DNA of 64,000 nucleotides from JAFEDN01 sp963712715. Its GTDB lineage: Bacteria > Pseudomonadota > Gammaproteobacteria > Coxiellales > Coxiellaceae. Below the pieces are notes generated by a model that did not search any database, was not told where the DNA came from, and saw only the letters and a program-made list of their open reading frames with translations. Every line of letters starts with the position of its first letter. Position 1 is the first letter of the stretch. Location of the stretch: NCBI GenBank assembly GCA_963712715.1, contig CAVQJI010000016.1:186001-250000 (forward strand). The letters run 5' to 3'. Made by a program: the position numbers and the translations under genes. Below, in pieces: positions 16,238 to 25,382 of this stretch.

Positions 16238-17069
16238 TCAAAACACTATTAACGACATCGTTAACCAAATGACCCAAACCCTGGCGGCCAGTAGCGACAC
16301 GCTGCGCCTGGACGGCGAATTACTGGTCGCCGCCGTGCTACAGCATTCGCGTTCGTGGATATTCTCGCACTGGGAGCAAACTCTTACCTCTGAACAGCAC
16401 CTGCAGCTTGAAAATTTGAGCGGTCGCCGGGCCAGTGGCGAACCGATGGCTTATATTCTTGAGCACAAAGAATTCTGGGGATTAAAACTGACTGTCACAC
16501 CGGAGGTTCTTGTGCCTCGACCCGAAACCGAGCACCTGGTCGAGTGGATTTTAGCCAATTTCCCGGCAAGCGCGTCACTACAACTGGCTGATTTGGGTAC
16601 AGGTTCGGGCGCTATTGCGCTGGCGTTGGCTTTGGAGAGGCCAGTTTGGCAGGTAGACGCCACCGATTATTCTCTTCCCGCGCTGACGCTGGCCAAACAA
16701 AACGCCGAACAACATCAACTGGCCAATATCCAGTTTTTTTTGGGTCATTGGTGCGCTGCTTTGCCTGCCAGGCGGTATTCCCTGCTGGTGAGCAATCCTC
16801 CGTATATCGCCGAAGATGACCCTCATTTGCAAAATCTGTCGCACGAACCTCTTCAGGCCTTGGCCTCGGGGGCGGACGGATTAAACGCCATTCGGGAAAT
16901 CATCAGTGGCGCCCCCGATTATCTGGTTCCATCGGGCTGCCTGGTATTGGAACATGGCTATGATCAGGCCGCCGCCGTTAATAAACTGCTCCGGCAACAG
17001 GGCTTTAAGGACGTGCAAAGCCACTTCGATCTGGCGGGTCAACCCCGGTTTTTCACCGCAAGGCGTTAA
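16227..17069 (+). CDS. prmC: Release factor glutamine methyltransferase
   Basis: 280 residues. An N-terminal helical RF-binding domain is followed by a SAM-dependent Rossmann domain with LADLGTGSGAIALALA (motif I, about 113-128) and catalytic LLVSNPPYIAEDDP (Asn190-Pro-Pro-Tyr). It N5-methylates Gln of the GGQ loop of RF1 and RF2. It overlaps prfA by 11 nt, so translation is coupled. PrmC looks intact even though the RF1 beside it lacks its target Gln. RF2, encoded elsewhere, would be the remaining substrate. The C-terminus LAGQPRFFTARR is echoed by a relic at 22.17-22.23 kb. Confidence 0.95.
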   Translation: MKNNQNTINDIVNQMTQTLAASSDTLRLDGELLVAAVLQHSRSWIFSHWEQTLTSEQHLQLENLSGRRASGEPMAYILEHKEFWGLKLTVTPEVLVPRPETEHLVEWILANFPASASLQLADLGTGSGAIALALALERPVWQVDATDYSLPALTLAKQNAEQHQLANIQFFLGHWCAALPARRYSLLVSNPPYIAEDDPHLQNLSHEPLQALASGADGLNAIREIISGAPDYLVPSGCLVLEHGYDQAAAVNKLLRQQGFKDVQSHFDLAGQPRFFTARR

Positions 17070-17115
17070 CCCGCGTATTTCATGTAATCTTTATTTGCTC
17101 ATTTTTTGCTGGCAT

Positions 17116-18462
17116 TTAAGAGATGACTATACTCAAAGCGATTGGGTTTTCGTTCGGTGCAATGGATAAAGATGATGATTTCTGATTAGAAGGTTGACTC
17201 GACGAGATAAAATTACCCCGCTTTAAACTGGATATACTATTTATTTCTTGACATTTTGCAATAATCAGATTTAAAAGCTTCTGATTTTCAAAGGGCTTTT
17301 CAAAGAAATATTCTAATATATAGAAGTTTTTGGATATTAACTGCTGAGCTATTTTGTCAGGCGAGAATGGGATAGTTGTTTTGGCTTCCGTTAATTCACA
17401 TACTTCTTTGTTAATCAAATCATTAATGGATATCACCACCTGACTATCTTTATTTCTTTCGACGTTTAAAATATCTGCATCGAACTGATGGAAAGAGTTT
17501 CGGTTTAAGGATTCTAGATTATATATTTCTGATGTGGTGGTTACTGCTGTTCCTGCCACTGTTATAAGTTGAGATAAAAAAGAACCGCACAGTATATCTT
17601 TAAAGAAAACCCTGGCAGCGTGTGGGTGATTATTCCAATGCCTATTCCAATTATTCCAGACACGAGTGATCCGATTGATAAAAAATCCATTGATTTGAGG
17701 ATTATCAAGCAGATACTGATATATAAAATACGATAATTCGTTTAGAATAATTTTTCTTATATCAGCATATTCATCAGCATCAAACTTATGATTTACCTCA
17801 GAAAAATCCGAAGCCAATCCTATTTTATCATCATGCTTTTTTCCTAAATATAACCACATCGAAGCGATAGGGCGATGAGTACTTTTATCGATTACAGCAG
17901 GAATTAAAATAGCTTCGTTTATTCTATAAAGTAGCATTTGTATAAAACCACTTTGATCTGTAGCCATACATGGCCCTAAGCCTTCGTCTCCTAGAAAAAG
18001 AATATTCACGTCATCTTTAGGGAGCATTTTAATGCTAAATGCCTGGAAGTTAATTTTTTTTCCAGGATTTTTAGCATCCGCAGCCTGGTTTTCCCCAATT
18101 AATGCAATATTGTCTTTGACAGCCTGAGCTAATGGGTAGAATTGATCAGAGAAATTTTTTTGGAACTTCTCGGTAATAACCGTACAACAACCAGCTATTT
18201 TATTTCCAACGATTCTTTTCCATTCTGAGAGGATTTCAATAATGGTATGAACTATTCTTTGTGTTACGGTTTTTTTGTTTTCTTCTTTCTTGTTAATATT
18301 GCAAAAACTATATGATGCAAACTTACTTTAAGGCTTTTTTAGCATATCGTTTTGATTAATTAACAGCTCATCGAATCCCTGAATAATATCGGTTAATTTT
18401 TTTAAATTATACCCGAGCTCTAAATAAAGTCTTATCCAGCTTAGAACATATGATAAAATCAT
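17116..18462 (-). pseudogene. Unknown gene with internal stop codon
   Basis: An ATG at 18462 opens MILSYVLSWIRLYLELGYNL and meets TAA at 18328-18330. The same frame then stays open with no ATG until 18027 and ends at 17116. Together about 448 codons read as one protein: NKKTVTQRIVHTIIEILSEW, then NILFLGDEGLGPCMATDQSG, and a mainly polar C-terminal half with VFFKDILCGSFLSQLITVAG as its only hydrophobic segment. If only the ORF from 18027 is used, a 303-residue protein results. I recognise no family. It lies convergent with prmC and directly downstream of the broken LRR gene, in a zone of decayed genes. Confidence 0.5.
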
Positions 18463-18510
18463 GGGTTTCAGAGTATTGAAAGTGTGTTATTGACATTAAA
18501 ACCATTTTTT

Positions 18511-21500
18511 TCAAGTTTTTGCTCTTATTTTTTGGTTATGCTCTGCTACCTTTGCTAGGCTATAGGATGCTTTTGATCTAGTATCATGGAGAAAATTATG
18601 AGTTCCCTTTCCATCCAATAAATAAAAATATAACAGATGGTAATAAATTGTCTTCATAATGTGGTTATTTTTCAAATGCGCAGAAGCTTTAATTAGTTTT
18701 ACCCATTGTGCTCTTTTATTTTTTAAAACATTTTTATATCCTGATCTTCTATTTTGAAATCATTTTCTCTCAATAAAGAGAGTATGGATTTACAAAGATT
18801 ATTCAAAAAAATTTCGATAGAGTTAACTTTCTCATTTTCCGCAAGAAATTCGTTCAAGGAGATATTAGCTTTATATCGCTTATATTGCCAGTATTCCTCC
18901 CCCTTCTTAAAGTCGTTGAATTGCTTGTCCATTTTTAATTCCGCTAATGTATCAAATAAGAGTAAGCAATTTTGTACATCATAAATTTTAGAAACAGAAA
19001 AATTTGATTGGAATGAAGTTAAATGCTTTAATAAAATTTTTGTCGATAGTTCTTTTAATATAGATAAACTAATTAATTTTTTCTGTAGTGGCAGTACACT
19101 TTTATTGATATCACTTTCTATACTTTTTATAAAATTTACCCCAAAAGATTCTAAAAAATTTAAAATAAAACCACTTTCTTCTTCTAAAAAAAACCGGATG
19201 GAATCAACTTTTTCAAGTGAAATACTTTCAAGATTCACTTTGTAAAATTTTTGTATAAACTTTAAAAAAGCGTGATAATGTTTTTTTTCAATTCTAAATT
19301 GAAGAAACAGGTTAAATGGGGGTGTCTTTGGCTTTTCGCTAGACAATCCAAGCAAAAAGCGATCAGAAACCTCTAGCCATATTCTAAAAAATGGTTGCAA
19401 AACGCCAGGATCCTTGACAACTTCTTTAATATATTTTAATAAGACAGGCCAGTTCTCAACAGGCTTAAATTGTAGAAGATCAATAAAATAAGAGAAAGAA
19501 ACAGAATCTTCATCTCCAGAATAAACCGGAAAGAGGAAGTAATTCGCAATTGCCAAATAATCATCTAACAAAAATATCTTATTTAACAAAATTTTTAATA
19601 GCTTTGGAAAAATCACTCTTAGTGAAGATAATCCATTTTTTTGTTTTTCTTCAAAATGAAGATATAGCTCCATGAATTGTTTAATAACAAGAATAGCGAA
19701 TTCTTTTTTATTAGAAAACTTATTTTGTAATAGTTCTATTAAATTTAATATATATTTATCTTCGAAAGAACAAGAAAGGTATAAAAAATGGTTCCAATCA
19801 ATGATCTTGTAGATAAATTTTTCGTCAGCTAAGTATTTTTCTAATGGCTGCTGAGATGTTTTGAATAAAAATTCATTGAATTTAGCAAGTTCACTAAGAA
19901 TTGAATCAGAAATATTTTTATATTTGTAAAAATAAGTAGTTTCATAAGTGTAGTCATAAATTCTGTCGTGAAAGTTTTTTCACAAACTGAGTGAAAATGC
20001 ATTATGACTTCAGTAATTCCTTTATATTTTTTAGTTTCTTTTTTTAGAAAAAGATTGGCTTCCGGCCGCCGTTCAATTTTTTTCATTTTTTCCAGATCGA
20101 TGTTAGGACCGAGTTTTTCTTTGTTACTATTTGCTCTCATTTTTAAAATAACGCACAAAAATTGGAGATGTTCAAACAAAATGACATAATAATTTAAACA
20201 ATTATTATCTAACCCAATAGCCGGTTTTAAAAAAATTTTAAAAAGAAAATTGACTTCATTAATAGGAAGATAGTTTTCATTATTTTTAATGGAAAAATGA
20301 AAAACCTCAAGGTGAGTTATGGCATAGATTAATTCTTGTTCTATAGATCCCCGAAGACTGTTACTTTCAATAAATTTGAAGTAAGTAGTAAAAAAATTAC
20401 TTAAATTAGCAAAACCCAGCGAAATCGGTTCTCGTAATGTTGTGACTAGAGGTTGAATTTTATCAGATCGAACAGCTATATCCATATTAGATTCTGGGTC
20501 AAATGCGCCATCTTGATTCATGTCCTGCTTATCTGTGTCACCTTGAACTTCACTATGAAGTTTTTCTTTAGATTTCCCTCCTTTTACTTCAGGCAGATCA
20601 TCTACGTTTTTACCGGCGGCTTGATACCACGTTTTTGCTTTCGATTGGTATCCTTTGGCCTCGTATAATGTGCCCACCATGAGCTGAATGGTTGGATTAA
20701 GAAAAACAGCTAGCTCTGGAAGGTTTGGGTCTGCTTCCATATTTTTCTGTGATTTGGATTTCTGGTTTATTGTTTGCGGGACGCTTTCAAGTAATATGGC
20801 TTGTCTAGGCGTCATTCTCATTTTAACGACAAATGTGCCTTTTTTTTCTTCAACCTGAAAAATTTGCTCTCCCTCTTCGAAGTGACTCTGTAGTGAGCTT
20901 TCTAATTTCTGTTTAACTTGTAACGCTTTCTCTTTTTCAGTATATCTTTCATCTAGTTCAAAAGTATGAAGCTCATCTGTTACAATCCATTGACCACCGA
21001 CTTTTGAATTTATAAATGCTACAAATTCTTCAAATTCCTCATATAGGTAATTCAAAACGATATTAGTACAGCTTTTATTTAACGGGGTAATAGATAACTT
21101 TTCTCTTAATGTCATTAACTCAACGTTTCTGATGAAGTACTTATTGATCCTTTGACACACATCGTTTTTAGTATTTGCCAAGCCTAACCAAAATGGCATT
21201 TCGAATGTGGTAATCGTTAAATTCCATCGAAGACCAACTTCCAGCATTCGCAATGCTTGAATTGCATCATTCTTCGAAGTTATTCCATTATCAAAGACAA
21301 AGGTATTCACACTAAGCCAAGGTAAAGTGTCGGCCAATAATCCTATTATCTCATGGGGGAATGGCTCTTTTGAGTTTAAATTTAAATATTTTAACTGAGT
21401 ACAATCAGTCAATTCCTGTAAAAAATTTGAAAAATTTTCGATTGCTTTTATCCCGTCGTCCTCTTCTTCAGAAAGCATTATGTTTGTGTTACTTAAATTT

Positions 21501-21898
21501 AACTCTTCCAGGACAGGCGAGAGCATAGAGGTCAGAGCTGCAAGGCCCTCAGCTTGAATCGGATTGTTGCTTAAATTGATTGATTTTAGTTCTCCAAAAT
21601 CGCATTCTTCTAATGCATTAAGTCCCTTAGCGGTGACACGACTATGGTCAGAGAAATTAATGTGGTGCAATGAGAAACTTTTGTTTATGTATGGCGACAG
21701 CATAACTAAAATTTCATCATTACAACCAGAACCTAATTGACCATTTTGAAGGTCACGGCTTACAACACTGGCATTGCCGGGGTAAGTTCTGGTAATTTTT
21801 TCCCATACAGTTTCCAGATCTGCTACGTTTGATTTCTCTTCAAATTCATCATCGAACTCAATGTCATCGCCGGCAATTTCTTCCTCTTCGTCTCTCAT
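18511..21898 (-). pseudogene. Large LRR protein broken by two frameshifts
   Basis: Three overlapping frames read as one protein of about 1130 residues. Part 1 (21898 to about 19975) starts MRDEEEEIAGDDIEFDDEFE and has LRRs such as ELKSINLSNNPIQAEGLAAL at about 90-170, then a helical region with a TPR-like PTIQLMVGTLYEAKGYQSKA. After the six-base A-run (T6 on the plus strand, 19975-19980) the sense continues in the next frame (FHDRIYDYTYETTYFYKYKN...). It runs to a TAA at 18723, and beyond another A-run (18731-18735) continues as NKRAQWVKLIKASAHLKNNH to TGA at 18511. Each break would be healed by one extra A. The C-terminal two-thirds is helical with no family recognised. Confidence 0.65.
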
Positions 21899-22072
21899 AA
21901 TTCCCTCTTTTGAAATATTATCTTTCTCTTAGCTACACTAAAAGCTTAATTAGTAATTTTATCAAATAGAGCTCATAATATACAATGTTTTTATTGAAGA
22001 CTTTCTTAACGAAATGATAAACTCAATTCTCGATATTTTATTAGTTGAAATGATGTATCATGAATAGAGATA

Positions 22073-22227
22073 GGTAACAATCGCCCAAAATACGCATTAT
22101 AATTCCCCGGGGAGCTAATTACCGATCGTCACATTGGCCTAACCCATTATTCGCCAAAGCTTTAACCCGCTCAAAACCACTTCTCAATCTGGCGGGTCAG
22201 CCCCGGTTTTTCACTACACGACGTTAA
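22073..22227 (+). pseudogene. Relic of a second prfA-prmC 3' region
   Basis: 22073-22155 matches the 3' part of prfA: AATTACCGATCGTCACATTG encodes ITDRHIGLTHYS against RF1 ITDHRIGLTLYS, preceded by a match to the RIRTYNFPQGR segment. 22173-22227 then encodes KPLLNLAGQPRFFTTRR and a stop, against PrmC SHFDLAGQPRFFTARR. The order and strand are those of the intact operon 5-6 kb upstream, with the body of prmC deleted. Identity is roughly 75-80% by eye, so the duplication is old or the copies came from different strains. Confidence 0.75.
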
Positions 22228-22272
22228 GACTGGCTTGTAATATTTTTCATTATTTAATCATTTCGGGTAAAA

Positions 22273-22331
22273 TTACTCAATGTCCTGAGTAAATTTACTC
22301 ATTATATTGAGTAATTTTTAAATTTGAGTAA
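22273..22331. promoter_or_regulatory. Paired dyad operator, TTACTCA-N6-TGAGTAA twice
   Basis: Two perfect 7-bp inverted repeats with 6-nt spacers lie 2 bp apart: 22273-22292 and 22295-22314. A third half-site TGAGTAA follows at 22325-22331. It stands upstream of a DUF4143 ATPase remnant and looks like the binding site of a dimeric repressor that contacts two adjacent dyads. The cognate protein is not known. Confidence 0.6.
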
Positions 22332-22339
22332 CCGCACTC

Positions 22340-22492
22340 ATCTCAGCTTCTCTGGAAAATAATTTCGACGAAGCCCGCGCGGATCCTACTGCGTGGGGTC
22401 GGCTGGTCGAATCCTGTGTGGCTGATAACGTTATTCCGCATAGCGATATAACCACAGTTCAGCGATTTTTACTCTCTGCGAAACGAGTATAA
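22340..22492 (+). pseudogene. DUF4143-type ATPase fragment
   Basis: The open stretch reads LENNFDEARADPTAWGRLVE then SCVADNVIPHSDITTVQRF, with a stop at 22490-22492. The first half is the conserved DPxAWGRLVESCVG-like segment of DUF4143 ATPases. The second half is unrelated to that family's usual continuation (GAHLIN), so the fragment seems to be fused to other sequence. No start or Walker domain is present. Confidence 0.55.
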
Positions 22493-22560
22493 GGGTTTAC
22501 ATTAATATCTGTAGTATGTCACAATATTGGAAATATGGCTTATATAGGAATTTATGACAT

Positions 22561-22799
22561 ATGCAACAACACACTAAAATCGGAGAGGGGGTCGCCTCAT
22601 TATTCCGGCAGCTTATCGAAAAGCACTTAATTTACATCCAGGAGATGAACTCATCATCCGAATCGAAAATGGCGAGTTGCGACTTTTTCGTCAGTCCCAA
22701 GCTCTCCAACGGATTCGCGCTGCAGTTAAAAAAAAATGACTAAAAAAGTAAATCATGTTGACGAGTTTTTGGCTGATCGCAAACGGGATTCAGAATACC
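22561..22799 (+). pseudogene. VapB/AbrB-type antitoxin, frameshifted
   Basis: ATG at 22561 (MQQHTKIGEG). Shifting frame at the G5 run (about 22586) gives the SpoVT/AbrB swapped-hairpin sequence IIPAAYRKALNLHPGDELII and RIENGELRLFRQSQALQRIR. A second shift at the A9 run (about 22730) gives KKVNHVDEFLADRKRDSEYQ, the toxin-binding tail. Two indels, each in a homopolymer, destroy the gene. It lies immediately upstream of a PIN-toxin remnant, the normal vapBC order. Confidence 0.7.
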
Positions 22800-22800
22800 A

Positions 22801-23185
22801 ATGTCAAAACCAATCGTGCTTGACGCATCAGCGCTTATCGCTTTAATTTACCAGGAAAATGGCGCAATTTAGTAGAAAAAAATCTACCTGATGCAGAAAT
22901 TTCAACAGTCAATCTGGCTGAAGTGGCTTCTTTTTTGGTTAAGAAAGGTCTTAATATAGAAGAAGTCAGCTCATTATTGAACGATTTATCTATTCCCACC
23001 ATTCCTTTTAATGAAACACAAGCTTTCCTTTCGCTCATTTAGTTAATAAAACTGCAGATAAGGGTTTATCATTAGGAGATCGCGCTTGTTTAGCGTTAGC
23101 AATACAGAAAGATCAAGCTGTGCTTACAGCGGATAAAATTTGGAAAGAATTGGACTTGAATGTAAAAATTAATTTCATCCGCTAG
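22801..23185 (+). pseudogene. VapC PIN-domain toxin, frameshifted
   Basis: ATG at 22801 gives MSKPIVLDASALIALIYQEN with the first catalytic Asp (LDASAL). After a shift near 22860 the frame continues LPDAEISTVNLAEVASFLVK, and after another near 23035 HLVNKTADKGLSLGDRACLA, AIQKDQAVLTADKIWKEL and a stop at 23183. The conserved Glu (LAEVASF) and Asp residues (LGDRACLA, LTADKIW) are present. The family cleaves RNA, often initiator tRNA or rRNA. As assembled it cannot produce a full PIN domain. Confidence 0.72.
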
Positions 23186-23385
23186 ATCCAGCAGCTCAAA
23201 AATCAATCCAGGATTTTAAAGAAGCCGCGCAAATTGATGGTATTTCTGCAGGCGTACGTTCCATTGCCGGTAAAATTGTCGGTCTTGCGACTGGTCTAAT
23301 AGGGAGTATCACTCTGGGAATAGGCAGCTATTTTCGTGTATTGGTTAGCAAACGAACTGATTTTCTCTTAAACCTGGGCTCCTAA
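23186..23385 (+). pseudogene. C-terminal fragment of an unknown protein
   Basis: Directly after the vapC stop the frame DPAAQKSIQDFKEAAQIDGI, SAGVRSIAGKIVGLATGLIG and SITLGIGSYFRVLVSKRTD is open to a TAA at 23383-23385. Gly-rich hydrophobic residues suggest a membrane hairpin. There is no start codon. It is probably the tail of a deleted gene; no family recognised. Confidence 0.35.
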
Positions 23386-23419
23386 CATTTACTACCGCAA
23401 GTGCCATTAAAAGGAATTC

Positions 23420-23499
23420 GGGGTCAAATCCTTATATTCTTGACACAGCACATCATTAACGGTTGGTGATGTTCTGTATCAGAATTAAGGACTTGACCC
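23420..23499. repeat. Palindromic repeat, GGGGTCAAGTCCTTA family
   Basis: The left arm GGGGTCAAATCCTTATATTC and right arm CAGAATTAAGGACTTGACCC surround CACATCATTAACGGTTGGTG. The same palindrome occurs at 25486-25565, and partial or variant copies lie at 24653-24716 and 25089-25160. Confidence 0.8.
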
Positions 23500-23564
23500 T
23501 ATTCCCTTTTTCCCTTCCAGTCTAAAACAAAAAACAGAGTAAAAAGATGTATATATTATTTTTG

Positions 23565-23608
23565 TTATTTATGTTACTTATATTATTTATGTTATAAATG
23601 TGCTACAA
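23565..23608 (+). promoter_or_regulatory. Direct repeats and promoter upstream of the XRE operon
   Basis: TTATTTATGTTA occurs exactly twice, at 23565-23576 and 23583-23594, 18 bp apart in an AT-rich tract, followed by a possible -10 box TACAAT at 23603-23608. Such spacing suits a repressor that binds two successive turns of the helix; the small HTH gene downstream is the obvious candidate. Between this and the first gene, 23641-23731 is open as ATQELRKLARFKTYLELIK, possibly another gene remnant. Confidence 0.4.
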
Positions 23609-23729
23609 TTAATTTGAATAGGGAATGATATAAGCAGAGCGCTACTCAAGAACTTAGAAAGCTGGCAAGGTTTAAAACGTATTTGGAATTAATAAAGTCA
23701 GGCAATTATATTATGAGGGGGAAATTAAC

Positions 23730-23930
23730 ATGACAGCACAAAAGCAATTCAGTTATCGCGGTAATAATTTACAGAGTGCTAGCGTATCTCAGAGCGAGAT
23801 AAATTTTTCTACTGAAGAATTTGAATTATTTAAAATAGCAATCGAGATGAAAAAATCGGGCTTATCCGACGTTTTCATTGTAGCAGCTGTAAAAACTGCT
23901 TTATCCTTCGAGGGAGTAGCTGACTTATGA
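23730..23930 (+). CDS. Small hypothetical protein, first gene of XRE operon
   Basis: 66 residues, MTAQKQFSYRGNNLQSASVS, preceded by a strong Shine-Dalgarno GAGGGGG. The second half, ELFKIAIEMKKSGLSDVFIV, is helical. The stop overlaps the next start by 4 nt (ATGA), so the two are translationally coupled. The arrangement suggests a toxin-antitoxin-like or plasmid-maintenance pair, but no family is recognised. Confidence 0.6.
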   Translation: MTAQKQFSYRGNNLQSASVSQSEINFSTEEFELFKIAIEMKKSGLSDVFIVAAVKTALSFEGVADL

Positions 23931-24277
23931 ATCTTTGGAATAAAGAAAAAGATCAAAAAGAACGTGAAGAAATTGTCGCCGACATTCAAGATATGGTTGA
24001 TGAATGTATACAAAAAGGTAAGTCTGAAGAAATTTACGTTAAATTTAATGATCTCAAAGCTATTTCTAAAGACATTCGCGCCTTCAAAGATAGTTTGCTG
24101 CAATTAGTAATAGAGCAGGGAGGTATAACCAAATTATCTGAAATAACCAGCATTCCTCAGCCCTCTTTATCTAGATTTTTTAATTCAAATTCTATGCCAA
24201 GACGTTCTACGATATTAAAAATCGCAAAAGCGTTAAATTTAGATGAGTTAAAAATTAATTTATTATGGATTAAATAG
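23927..24277 (+). CDS. XRE-like helix-turn-helix protein
   Basis: 116 residues. The N-terminal half is a charged helix (EKDQKEREEIVADIQDMVDE), and the C-terminal half an HTH: GGITKLSEITSIPQPSLSRF followed by FNSNSMPRRSTILKIAKALN. This layout matches antitoxin-type regulators of the addiction-module class in which the DNA-binding domain lies at the C-terminus. It probably represses its own operon through the direct repeats at 23.57 kb. A small intact operon inside an otherwise decayed region suggests that it is under selection or newly arrived. Confidence 0.7.
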   Translation: MNLWNKEKDQKEREEIVADIQDMVDECIQKGKSEEIYVKFNDLKAISKDIRAFKDSLLQLVIEQGGITKLSEITSIPQPSLSRFFNSNSMPRRSTILKIAKALNLDELKINLLWIK

Positions 24278-24286
24278 AAGACTCGT

Positions 24287-24598
24287 TTAAGCGCCCGGCC
24301 TTTCAGTACCGCAATTCCAGCATGTTGTAAACTGGCCTTCCAGTTGCTCGCCGCAGTGCGGGCATTTCCATGGTTTAGATGGTGTGAAGGGTAATGAATT
24401 TGCCTGAATAAGGTGCATTGCCTTTTCATAATATCGGCTGTCCATCACCCATAATTCAGGTCTGGCTGACACAGGCGGAAGCTCTCCGGCGGCCGGGGGA
24501 TATTCATTTTAATGAAGCAAATAATTCCCTCGCTTTCGAGAATGGATTTTAATAAATATAACCGGGTTCTATCATCGGCAGTTGAATAATTTTTCCAT
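24287..24598 (-). pseudogene. DUF2007-like signal-transducing protein with zinc ribbon, frameshifted
   Basis: ATG at 24598 gives MEKLFNCR. One shift leads to DRTRLYLLKSILESEGIICF (the DUF2007 fold), and a second, near 24475-24495, to VSARPELWVMDSRYYEKAMH and the zinc ribbon CPHCGEQLEGQFTTCWNCGT. The stop is at 24287-24289. DUF2007 proteins are small putative signal transducers with a two-cysteine-pair ribbon. Both breaks prevent a full product. The 3' end is duplicated at 25383-25476 and the 5' flank at about 24812. Confidence 0.65.
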
Positions 24599-24879
24599 GT
24601 TGAGATTGTAACATAATTCTTAAAATAGCAGTAAGGTTTCGAGGTTAGTCCTAGTTGTGACATATAATATTATTTAATGATTGGTATATTCTGTGTCACG
24701 TTTAAGGACTTGACCCCTGACACAATTTCCATAACGCCCAGGTAGCAATACAGGAATTTTTTTGTCAATTTAGCTGGTAGCAATTTTTCAGGCCTGACCC
24801 CGCAATTTAGTTAATAATTTTTCCATGTTGAGATTGTAACATAATTCTTAAAATACTAGGAAAGGTTCGAGGTCAGTCC

Positions 24880-25081
24880 AGGAATTCTGGCGAAGCCGAA
24901 GATTCCTTTCTGGTTTATATCCTGCGCGAGGCCTTGCCGATGCTCGGAATGAAGGGGGAGACGCTCCGCTCTTTCCCCCTTGCGATCCCCCATCGGGCAA
25001 AGAATTTTCGACGAAAATTATCTTTAATAAAGGCAGGTTTATTTCTATTATTCAACCAGTTAAAATTCACCGGGAATTGCT
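24880..25081. repeat. MITE-like element, copy E, with 11-bp target duplication and empty site
   Basis: A 202-bp element from AGGAATTCTGGCG to CCGGGAATTGCT, in reverse orientation to copy C and similar to it over the whole length. Exact duplication of GAGGTCAGTCC at 24869-24879 and 25082-25092. The duplicated segment at 24641-24651 shows the site without the element. No protein is encoded. Confidence 0.88.
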
Positions 25082-25088
25082 GAGGTCA

Positions 25089-25160
25089 GTCCTTAGTTGT
25101 GACACAGAACATCATTAATGATTGGTGATATTCTGTGTCACGTTTAAGGACTTGACCCCT
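25089..25160. repeat. Palindromic repeat, GGGGTCAAGTCCTTA family, variant
   Basis: TCCTTAGTTGTGACACAGAA and GTGTCACGTTTAAGGACTTG form imperfect arms around ATCATTAATGATTGGTGAT. The sequence reads directly into a DUF4143 fragment at its right end. Confidence 0.7.
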
Positions 25161-25382
25161 GACAATTCGGCTATTCAAATCAATTACTGGCGGGAAGGCC
25201 ATACCGAAGTCGATTATGTTCTGGTCCATGGAAAAAAAATCACCGCCATCGAGGTTAAAAGCGGGAATCTAAAAAATCCTACCGGACTGGATTCTTTTAC
25301 GAAGTTATACCGGCCGCATAAAATTATTCAAATTGGTAATCATGGATCAACGTTCTGGAAGAATTTTTACAGACGCCGATAG
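25161..25382 (+). pseudogene. DUF4143-type ATPase C-terminal fragment
   Basis: The frame reads NSAIQINYWREGHTEVDYVL, then HGKKITAIEVKSGNLKNPTG, LDSFTKLYRPHKIIQIG. The core WREGxTEVDYVLxxGKxxxAIEVKSG is the C-terminal nuclease-like signature of DUF4143 ATPases, with E-V-D and E-V-K residues visible. The N-terminal 300 or so residues are absent. It is bounded by palindromic repeats on the left and a DUF2007 fragment on the right. Confidence 0.75.

Larger units (their letters stand above)
24585..25160. repeat. Segmental duplication of the DUF2007 upstream region
   Basis: 24585-24720 (from TAATTTTTCCATGTTGAGAT through the GGACTTGACCCC palindrome) is repeated at about 24812-25160, where element E is inserted in it. 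The first copy keeps the uninterrupted site GAGGTTAGTCC followed by TAGTTGTGAC (24641-24661). The two copies bracket only repeat sequence. Confidence 0.75.
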
